Positions 57,845 to 64,000 of a DNA stretch of 64,000 nt are shown in pieces. Source of the stretch: Heyndrickxia sporothermodurans (GTDB taxonomy: Bacteria; Bacillota; Bacilli; Bacillales; Bacillaceae_C); the NCBI GenBank assembly GCA_016756695.1, contig CP066701.1, forward strand, positions 1,017,501 through 1,081,500, written 5' to 3'. The notes beneath the pieces are model-generated. The model ran no database searches and was not told the origin of the DNA. It was given only the letters and a program-made list of their open reading frames with translations. Within the stretch, counting starts at the first letter, position 1. Each line of letters opens with the position of its first letter. Both the position numbers and the translations under genes were made by a program.

Positions 57845-59437
57845 TTATTTGCTACATTCTGCCTGAATCATTTTTGACCAGGGCATGTATTGATCTAAAA
57901 TTTCAGGGTTTTGTTGGACGCCGAGATTTGGTAAATCCGTAAAAAGTTTCTTTATATATTCATAGAAATCAACGCCGTTACTTTTGGCAGTTTCAGCAAT
58001 ACTTAAACAGATGGCATTCGCTTTTGCACCAGCTTCACTTACACTAAAGAGCCAATTTTTTCTTCCTATAACGTTGGGACGGATGGCGTTCTCGGCTGGA
58101 TTATTATCCATTTCAATTCGCCCATCATTCAGGAATAATTTGAGTCCATTTGCCCTGTTTAATGTGTATTCAGCTGCTTTTGCTAACGCATTTTTTCCGT
58201 AAAATGGTGATGTTTCAACCCAGTGAAGGAATTCCTCCACGATTGGCTTCGAGTACTTTTGACGTTTTTTTCTTCGTTTACTCGGAGACAAACGTTTAAA
58301 TTGCCTTTCTAGTCGATATAAATCATCACAATATTTCACACCGATTCTACCATTTTTGCTATCAGCTTTCAGCCAATAACGACGAACATGCGCCCAACAA
58401 TTTGCGAAATTAACGCCTTCCAACTTATCATAAGCAGAATAACCATCACACACAATCGTTCCAGAAAAGCCTTCAATAAAACTTTCAAGGACAGATCGAG
58501 CTCGAGATAATGCGCTTTGAAAGAGAGTCATTGTTGGCCCTTGGCTTGGCACACTTCGAAACACCCAATTATACGCATTGGCTTGGCCAGATTTCCCATC
58601 GGATCGGTTGATAATTTGTCCGTATGTTTCATCGACATGCAAAACCGATTTTGCCATCATCAACTCTTTCATTCGTTCGTATACAGGTAACAGCCAATCA
58701 TGTGCTACACGGATAACCCAATTCGATAGGTTTTTATCATTGGTATTCAGTCCATAGCGATTCCATTCCTTTACCTGACGGTAAAGAGGTAAATATTGTG
58801 CAAATTTATCATAGATGACTTTGGCAAGTACGCTAGGACTTGCGATGCTACGCTGAATCGCTGGTTGTGGTGCTTTCCCGCGTTTGATTTGTGCTGGCTG
58901 TGATGAATCAACTTTGCAGTCTTTACATTCATACGCATGTTCAATGTGCTGTACTTTCATCATTTTTGCAGGAATAAATTTTGCTTCTTCACGTACAAGT
59001 GTACTACCAATTTCAATCATTTGCCCTTGGCAACAGTCACAGATTGTATTTTTCGGATGATGGTGAATAGCTTCTACTTCAATACCATCATGCAAGGAAT
59101 CATTTCGTTTTTTTGATTTAACTTTTCGTACAACAGTATAAGAGATTGTCTGTTGGCTTTGTTCTTCTGTGTGCTCAGGTTCGCTAAAAGCCGGGTCATC
59201 ATCAAATAATGAGCCTTGCCCATCTGGTACGTTGTATTTCGATTTTTCGGATTTCGATCCATATAAAAGTTTTGTTAAATGGCGAATTTGTTCAGTTAGC
59301 GCTTCAATCTGTTTAGTTGATTGATCTAGCTTTTTCGATAAGTCTTTGTTTTGTTGATTTGAATGAGCCAATTGTTCTTCGAGAAGTCGAATTAATTTCC
59401 CATATGGATTCTTGTTATTGGAAGAAGTATTAACCAT
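57845..59437 (-). CDS. tnpC: IS66 transposase TnpC (intact, copy C)
   Basis: 530 residues. Coiled coil at about 15-65, zinc motif CDCCQG...CKDCK, DDE blocks VDETYGQ, CDGYSAY and DNNPAENAIRP, and C-terminal IS66 tail NPEILDQYMPWS. It is the only complete copy among the three nested elements. Confidence 0.92.
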   Translation of the reverse strand: MVNTSSNNKNPYGKLIRLLEEQLAHSNQQNKDLSKKLDQSTKQIEALTEQIRHLTKLLYGSKSEKSKYNVPDGQGSLFDDDPAFSEPEHTEEQSQQTISYTVVRKVKSKKRNDSLHDGIEVEAIHHHPKNTICDCCQGQMIEIGSTLVREEAKFIPAKMMKVQHIEHAYECKDCKVDSSQPAQIKRGKAPQPAIQRSIASPSVLAKVIYDKFAQYLPLYRQVKEWNRYGLNTNDKNLSNWVIRVAHDWLLPVYERMKELMMAKSVLHVDETYGQIINRSDGKSGQANAYNWVFRSVPSQGPTMTLFQSALSRARSVLESFIEGFSGTIVCDGYSAYDKLEGVNFANCWAHVRRYWLKADSKNGRIGVKYCDDLYRLERQFKRLSPSKRRKKRQKYSKPIVEEFLHWVETSPFYGKNALAKAAEYTLNRANGLKLFLNDGRIEMDNNPAENAIRPNVIGRKNWLFSVSEAGAKANAICLSIAETAKSNGVDFYEYIKKLFTDLPNLGVQQNPEILDQYMPWSKMIQAECSK

Positions 59438-59539
59438 TTATTTCACCACTTTTCGTTCACCATAAGTTAGTTATATTATAACATTTTTAACGTAGAAAGC
59501 GAAGTTGAAAATGGCTATAAACCAACATTTCTAGCTTGT

Positions 59540-59893
59540 TTAGAATACTCCTTTTTGTGATTTTTGAATGGCCTTTGGTTGCTGAATGGACAACCCTTCT
59601 AACAACCAGCGAACCTCCTGTTGCGAAAGTTTACGTACTTCATTTTCATCTTTTGGCCATTGAAGTTTTCCTCCATCTAGTCACTTATAAAGCATGGCGA
59701 AACCATCGCCATCAAAATATAAACATTTATAACGGTCTTTACTCCAACCAGAGAAAAGGAAAATAGAATCTCCATATGGATCAAGTTCGAAAGAATCTTG
59801 AATTAGCGTTGCTAATCCATCAATTCCCTTCCTCATATCTGTTTTACCGCAAATAATATAAATGTTTTTTACACTGGTATAATCATGTTTCAT
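59540..59893 (-). pseudogene. tnpB: IS66 TnpB with nonsense codon (copy C)
   Basis: Otherwise equal to copy B's 117-residue protein, but CGA at residue 71 (KRLDG) is TGA (59681-59683). This leaves 70 residues. It is a plain C-to-T change, unlike the motif-linked changes in copies A and B. Confidence 0.85.
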
Positions 59894-60081
59894 AGATTTT
59901 TCAACTCCCTCATGACCGTTTGGATGATGTGCTCATCTACGCCGTTGAAGAAGGAAATTTCAGCAGCTTCAATTTTGATTGTGCAAAAGCTATTTGAAGG
60001 ATCTTTCGAAGTTGTGGATGTTATAATATTTTTTTCTGGTTGTATTGAAACGGGGACGATTGTTAGTTTTTGTTGTGACAT
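59890..60081 (-). CDS. tnpA: IS66 TnpA, short form (copy C)
   Basis: 63 residues, identical to copies A and B, with AAGGAGGTG ribosome site and a 4-bp overlap with tnpB. Confidence 0.8.
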   Translation of the reverse strand: MSQQKLTIVPVSIQPEKNIITSTTSKDPSNSFCTIKIEAAEISFFNGVDEHIIQTVMRELKNL

Positions 60082-60522
60082 AGGAAAAGCACCTCCTTAA
60101 TTGATACGATTATTGTACTAAGGGGTGCTGATCATTTATATGCGTTGTTTGAATGGGGGCTTACTGGTCAACTACCATTATACAAGATTTGGGGAGGTAC
60201 TTCTTTTTTTATCTCTTAAACCCCTTGATACACAAGGGCTAAGAATTATGAAATTCATTCATTTAATAAACATTTTAATTTCTAATAGCTGTACATCCTC
60301 TTTTTGTTCCCATTTTTCATAATAATATTTATTAGTTCAATTCATTCCTTTTTTTGCTATGTTAGTATCATCTGGCATCCCTATATATAAAGAATCTATG
60401 CAAATGACCAATTTTTGACCTTTTGTTTAACCTTCTTTTAATTTTCATTGGATTGCAAGTAATTGCCGTAAGGAAGTTTAGGTTTTTACGCATTCTCTAT
60501 CTACTAAAGTCATAACGTAATT

Positions 60523-60774
60523 TTAATTGTTAAGTCTGTTTTGTTGACTTAGCACTACTTTATAAAAATAATCAAACGCCTCATCTTCATTATCTATCTC
60601 TTTAATTATGAAGTGACCTCCTCGTTCTCTTGTTTCATAAACTTTCCATACTCCTTGATCATATGCACATCCTAATATAAGTGGAGCATCCGATATCTTG
60701 TCGATTATTATTATATATTCACCAATATTTAGTCTTTCAGATTCAAGTCTCTTTAAGAACTCTTGTTTTGTCAT
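60523..60774 (-). CDS. Probable immunity protein for the toxin 4 remnant (small, Imm59-like)
   Basis: 83 residues (start MTKQEFLKRLESERLNIGEY). It is related to the immunity protein at 54189-54416 through WKVY..RERG and EDEAFDYFYKVVL. It overlaps the toxin 4 tip by 32 bp, so the two were co-translated. It is intact although the toxin has lost its N-terminal half. Retained antidotes are common in such arrays. Stretch 60265-60522 holds nothing I can support. Confidence 0.7.
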   Translation of the reverse strand: MTKQEFLKRLESERLNIGEYIIIIDKISDAPLILGCAYDQGVWKVYETRERGGHFIIKEIDNEDEAFDYFYKVVLSQQNRLNN

Positions 60775-61418
60775 TTTTAACCTCCCAATATTTGACTGGT
60801 ATAAACAATTTTAAATCACTATCAAATATTGCTACTAGTTTTTCAGTACCATCCGTAACTCTATATAATTCCGCTCCATTATCGGGAAAATATCTATTAT
60901 TAAAGTGCCATTCAGGAACAAATTCACCATTTCTGGATCCCGTAAAACCATTCTGTGTACACGGTGGTCCATCAGTATTCGTTCCTCCAAAACGTTCTCC
61001 GTAAGGGATCTCAATATTATCTACATTGTTAGTTGTAAATTTAATTTTTCCATATACATTCCCATCCACCGAAAAAAGCCTATTTCCATTCCATGAAGTG
61101 TAGTCAAGGCGAAAAGATTCAACCACATCATCACAGTTTTTAATATGACCAACGTCATCAAATTTTGCAATATATCCACCTATTTCAACATACTCACCAG
61201 ATAAATACTTTTCTATATCACTAGCCGGAATTGTTTTCTGTAATGGAGTATCTTTTGTAATAAGAGGTACCGAATCTCTTATTTTTAATTGTTGTTCCGC
61301 CATCTTTTATCATTGCACTAACTTTTTTCTCAAACGTATGCGTATTCTCTATAGGCATTCGGACATTTCCAGTATTTCCGAATCCCTCTAGGACGAGGTC
61401 CAATGGTCATCGGGTTGA
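60743..61418 (-). pseudogene. Polymorphic toxin 4: mosaic remnant with unrecognised tip
   Basis: It starts (minus strand) within the linker, with GFGNTGNVRMPIENTHTFE like toxin 1. It then joins a piece resembling the toxin 3 pre-linker (MIKDGGTTIKNK) and changes frame. It continues as an open 186-codon frame ending at 60743. The tip contains DIEKYLSGEYVEIGGYIAKF, FGGTNTDGPPCTQNGF and EWHFNNRYFPDNGAELYRV. I do not recognise the fold. All N-terminal export sequence is missing. Confidence 0.7.
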
Positions 61419-61462
61419 GAAGCATCATCTATGTTGTCTAAAGCGTTGCATTCTTACACAAA

Positions 61463-61498
61463 AAAGCACTTTTAGCATAAATGCCAATCAAGTGCTTT
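61463..61498. terminator. Hairpin between the toxin 4 remnant and IS66 copy F
   Basis: AAAGCACTT...AAGTGCTTT, a 9-bp stem with an 18-nt loop preceded by AAAA on the plus strand (TTTT after the stem on the minus strand). It probably ends minus-strand transcripts from the right. Confidence 0.6.
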
Positions 61499-61601
61499 GC
61501 TCTACATTGTATAATATACGTTTAATCTAAATACTCTGCTGTACCTATAAAATCTAGTTTGTAAGCATTTTTGTTTACGGAATTTACGTAAGCGTAAAAT
61601 A

Positions 61602-61628
61602 ATCCCCACCTGTCAACCAGATGGGGAT
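61602..61628 (-). terminator. Terminator inside IS66 copy F
   Basis: ATCCCCA...TGGGGAT perfect 7-bp stem followed on the minus strand by TATTTTACG, 8 bp past the tnpC stop. Confidence 0.65.
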
Positions 61629-61635
61629 CGAGTTA

Positions 61636-63258
61636 TTATTTAGGTAAGTTTTTAAAATCTATGCAAACGATTGGAAGTGTTGTTGACCAAGGCAGTACTT
61701 TATCCAGGGCATTTTTATCTGTCAGATCAATGTTAGGTAACTTCTCAAATAAATAGCGAAGGTAATAATATGGGTTTAGGCCATTTTCCTTTGCTGTTTC
61801 CACAATGCTATAAATGATTGCGCTAGCCCTTGCACCTTTCGGTGTATTTGAAAAAAGGAAGTTTTTTCTCCCAATAACAAAGGGCTTTATTGAGCGCTCG
61901 CTTCTATTATTATCAATTTCTAATCGTCCATCCTCTAGGAATGCCACTAATTTCTTCCATTGATTGAGACAGTAGGTAATCGCCTGACCTAAAGCGCTTT
62001 TTGGTAACACTTTTTGCTTCTGTATTTTTAGCCATGACAAAAAAGCATCCAAGACTGGCTTGCTGCGTTCTAATCGTTTTTCGTATCGTTCCATAGAGGA
62101 TAACTCCTTTAGGTCGCGCTCAATGCGATATAGTTGGTTACAGTATTGGAGACCTTCCATTGCTGCTACTCCTGATGTCAGACGCTTTGAAGAAGGCAAT
62201 ACTTTTAAAGCCTCATCAAATTTACGTCGAGCATGAGCCATGCAACCGACCAGTTTTACATTAGGTACCTTATGGTACCCGGCGTATCCATCAACCTGTA
62301 AATATCCTTTAAACCCTGACAGGAATTTCTCGGCATTTTTGCCTGACCTAGTTTCCTGATAATCGTAAAGGATGATTGAAGGTCCTTCTTTTCCAGTACG
62401 GTAGAGCCAGAGATATGATTTTGAGGTGGCTGGCCGACCGGGTTCGTGAAGTACCTGCAGGGTCGATTCGTCCGCATGTAAAATATCCTTTTCCAAAAGA
62501 AGTTGATGCATGCGATCATAAAGTGGGCTCAACCACCGGTTGGCCCCGTGAATCATCCAATTGGCAAGGGTTTGGCGTGATAACGGTACCCCCAATCTGG
62601 AAAATTGCTTTTCTTGCCGGTATAATGGCAGCCCATCCACATATTTTTGATTCATAATATGTGCCATTAAAGAAGGAGATGCTAAACTACCTGAATGAAC
62701 CGGTTTAGGCATTGGTGCTGTTACAACCGGAGTTTCAATTTCTTCACGTTCACAATGGCGGCAAGAGTAAATGGACTGAACATGTTTAACAACTTTCAAT
62801 TCCGCAGGAATGTATTTTAGTTCCTGGCGTACTTGCGTACTCATTTCATGCAGATTTCCACCGCAACACGAACAAACCTGCTCTTCAGGGGATAAACGAT
62901 ATTCAATCGTCTCCACAGGCAAGTTTTCTAACATCAGTTCACGTTAGTACGCGAACTTTGCGGCGCCGTTGATAAGTAATAGATTCCAAAGTAGGTTCCG
63001 GCAAATCTGGATTAGCTTCATTTTCTACTTCATTAAAAAGTTCCAATTGATCGGGGTTGGTTTTTTCACTGGAAAAGCCGAATCTATTTTTCTGCAGAAG
63101 GCGAAGCTGTTCTTCAGTCCATTTTAATTTGGTATCTAACGCGCTCTGCTTTTTAGCTTCGCCTCTAATTCCGCATTTTGTTTCTCCAGCATTTCCAAGC
63201 GTTGCAGGAGTTCTTCAATTGTAGGGGTTGGGGTAGTTGAATTCGCTGTCTTTTTCAT
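61636..63258 (-). pseudogene. tnpC: IS66 transposase TnpC, frame-disrupted (copy F)
   Basis: The largest open part (61636-62934, 432 residues) has zinc motif CSCCGG...CRHCE and DDE blocks [17 protein letters not shown] and [13 protein letters not shown]. The N-terminal part begins at ATG 63258 (MKKTANSTTPTPTIEELLQR) but breaks at about 63154. There one more A in the AAAAA run before GCAG would keep it open. It breaks again at about 62950 (VRV-LT), just ahead of RELMLENLP. Without these two indels the gene would give about 540 residues. Confidence 0.85.
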
Positions 63259-63304
63259 AAATATATTATACGATAAAATAGGTAAATTCCTGATTTTTCA
63301 TTAT

Positions 63305-63657
63305 TTAAATTACTGTTCTTGCTGTTACAACAGGGTGTGCCTGTTTTTGTTCCAATGATAATCCATCTAATAACCACCTTAATTGGCGTGGACTTATTTT
63401 CAGAGGACCCGAATTATTATCTGATACCAATGAAAATTTCCTCTCTCCAGCCGGCGATAATAAAGCCAAAAACCGTTATGATCCCATTGAAGAATTTTCA
63501 ACTTGTCTCGCGCGGTTACAAAAAACAAATAAACTCGAAGAAAAAGATCTAACTCGAATTCTTCTTTTACAAGAGCGACCAATCCATCGATAGATTTCCG
63601 TAAATCTGTGACACCTTGTGCGAGGTAGACACGATCAACCGTAACTTCTTTTAGCAT
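63305..63657 (-). pseudogene. tnpB: IS66 TnpB, frame-disrupted (copy F)
   Basis: Starts MLKEVTVDRVYLAQGVTDLR and keeps frame for about 45 residues. Two changes in T runs (63520-63550) disturb the FVFCNRARDKLK block. Near 63427 the sequence reads TTGGTATC where TGGCC would keep the frame into NNSGPLKISPRQLRWLLDGL and end at VTARTVI (stop 63305). The last lesion has the same GGCC to GGTA form as in copies A and B. Confidence 0.8.
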
Positions 63658-63974
63658 ACTGATTTCAATGCCTTAACTACTTCCGCCAGTAGTGTTGGAT
63701 TAAAGCCAGGTTTAACCACGATGGATGCTGAACCAACATTTATATGTAATGTTTCATTCTGTTGCTCAGATTCTTCTAATGTAACCGGAATCCACTTGCT
63801 GTTAGAATCTTGGGTTGAATAGAAATTATCGGCTTTATAAAGCCAATACTTTAACTGATGAATACTTATTTCATTGATTTCACACCATTTGGATTGGGTG
63901 AGGCCACTCGCTTTGAAAAGAGCGATCCTACGCTCCCATTCCTTACGCAATTCTGGATTATTTCTTTGGGACAT
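63651..63974 (-). CDS. tnpA: IS66 family TnpA (full-length, copy F)
   Basis: 107 residues. The N-terminal helix-turn-helix is visible as RIALFKASGLTQSKWCEINE (about 17-36). The C-terminal part GSASIVVKPGFNPTLLAEVV is the portion kept in the short TnpA of copies A-E. GAGGTTTTTTT precedes the ATG. It overlaps tnpB by 7 bp. Confidence 0.88.
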   Translation of the reverse strand: MSQRNNPELRKEWERRIALFKASGLTQSKWCEINEISIHQLKYWLYKADNFYSTQDSNSKWIPVTLEESEQQNETLHINVGSASIVVKPGFNPTLLAEVVKALKSVC

Positions 63975-64000
63975 AAAAAAACCTCCTCAAACTTTGATTT

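Larger units (their letters stand above)
57750..60164 (-). mobile_element. IS66-family element (copy C, inner)
   Basis: 2415 bp, GTAAGCCC ends, flanked by the shared 8-bp TGGTCAAC (57742-57749 and 60165-60172; complement of GTTGACCA in copies A and B). Confidence 0.93.
56280..60260 (-). mobile_element. Nested IS copy C (inverted): IS66 element inside an IS1182-like element
   Basis: Same structure as copies A and B but inverted, 3981 bp, with 4-bp duplication ATTT on the plus strand (56276-56279 and 60261-60264). The outer transposase and inner tnpC are fully open here. Only tnpB has a nonsense codon. It sits between the toxin 3 gene and the toxin 4 remnant. Confidence 0.94.
61561..64000 (-). 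mobile_element. IS66-family element (copy F, different subtype, cut by window edge)
   Basis: Carries tnpA, tnpB and tnpC on the minus strand. The proteins are clearly different from copies A-E, with a full-length tnpA. A GTAAGC end motif occurs at 61561 and again at 61588; either could be the element end. The other end is outside the window. It separates the toxin 4 remnant from its missing N-terminal half. Confidence 0.75.

Overview
The window is low-GC Firmicute DNA, most likely from a member of the Bacillaceae. The evidence is the 16S rRNA 5' part, Bacillus-type tandem rrn promoters, GlcT/RAT control of ptsG, purine and TPP riboswitches, and the order moxR-type ATPase / DUF58 / transglutaminase / guaA / pbuG, which matches the yeaC-yeaD-yebA-guaA-pbuG order of Bacillus subtilis. 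I cannot name the genus.

Layout. 1-1144: 5' part of a 16S rRNA gene on the minus strand with two upstream promoters. 1482-6272: glucose PTS permease ptsG, its antiterminator glcT, and purine permease pbuG with a guanine-class riboswitch, all minus strand. 6285-10261: nested insertion (an IS66-family element inside an IS1182-like element). 10262-24197: housekeeping genes on the minus strand: guaA with its own purine riboswitch, a transglutaminase/DUF58/MoxR operon, an NAD salvage operon (pncA-pncB-nadE), and a thiamine-precursor ECF transporter operon (ykoF-E-D-C) under a TPP riboswitch. 24448-26410: a MITE-like repeat and a lysine-type permease. From about 26480 to the end the window is accessory DNA.

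Accessory half. It holds decayed genes (HAD, AraC), an IS21 element, a second copy of the nested IS, and a class-C-like group II intron seated behind a terminator and itself split by an IS66 and an IS3-family element. Next comes a small divergent locus (39924-43506) with a 47-residue, six-cysteine peptide, an ABC exporter, a MauE-like membrane protein, a membrane-anchored thioredoxin-like protein and a small membrane protein. I read this as a candidate disulfide-rich bacteriocin system. Two oligopeptide-type permease genes without partner genes follow, then another IS66 copy. Finally there is an array of polymorphic toxin/immunity cassettes (49134-61418). Three share a PT-TG-type N-terminal half and carry exchanged C-terminal toxin domains (WHH-type HNH nuclease, TNT NAD glycohydrolase twice). 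The array also has one mosaic remnant, a third inverted copy of the nested IS, and a different IS66 element at the right edge.

How it works together. The left half joins purine uptake and GMP synthesis (both guanine-riboswitch controlled), NAD salvage and thiamine-precursor uptake. The right half is a hotspot of competition genes and transposons. The frame lesions in the IS copies cluster at GGCC and GCAGC motifs and at homopolymers. Some of the apparent transposase pseudogenes may therefore be consensus errors rather than biology.
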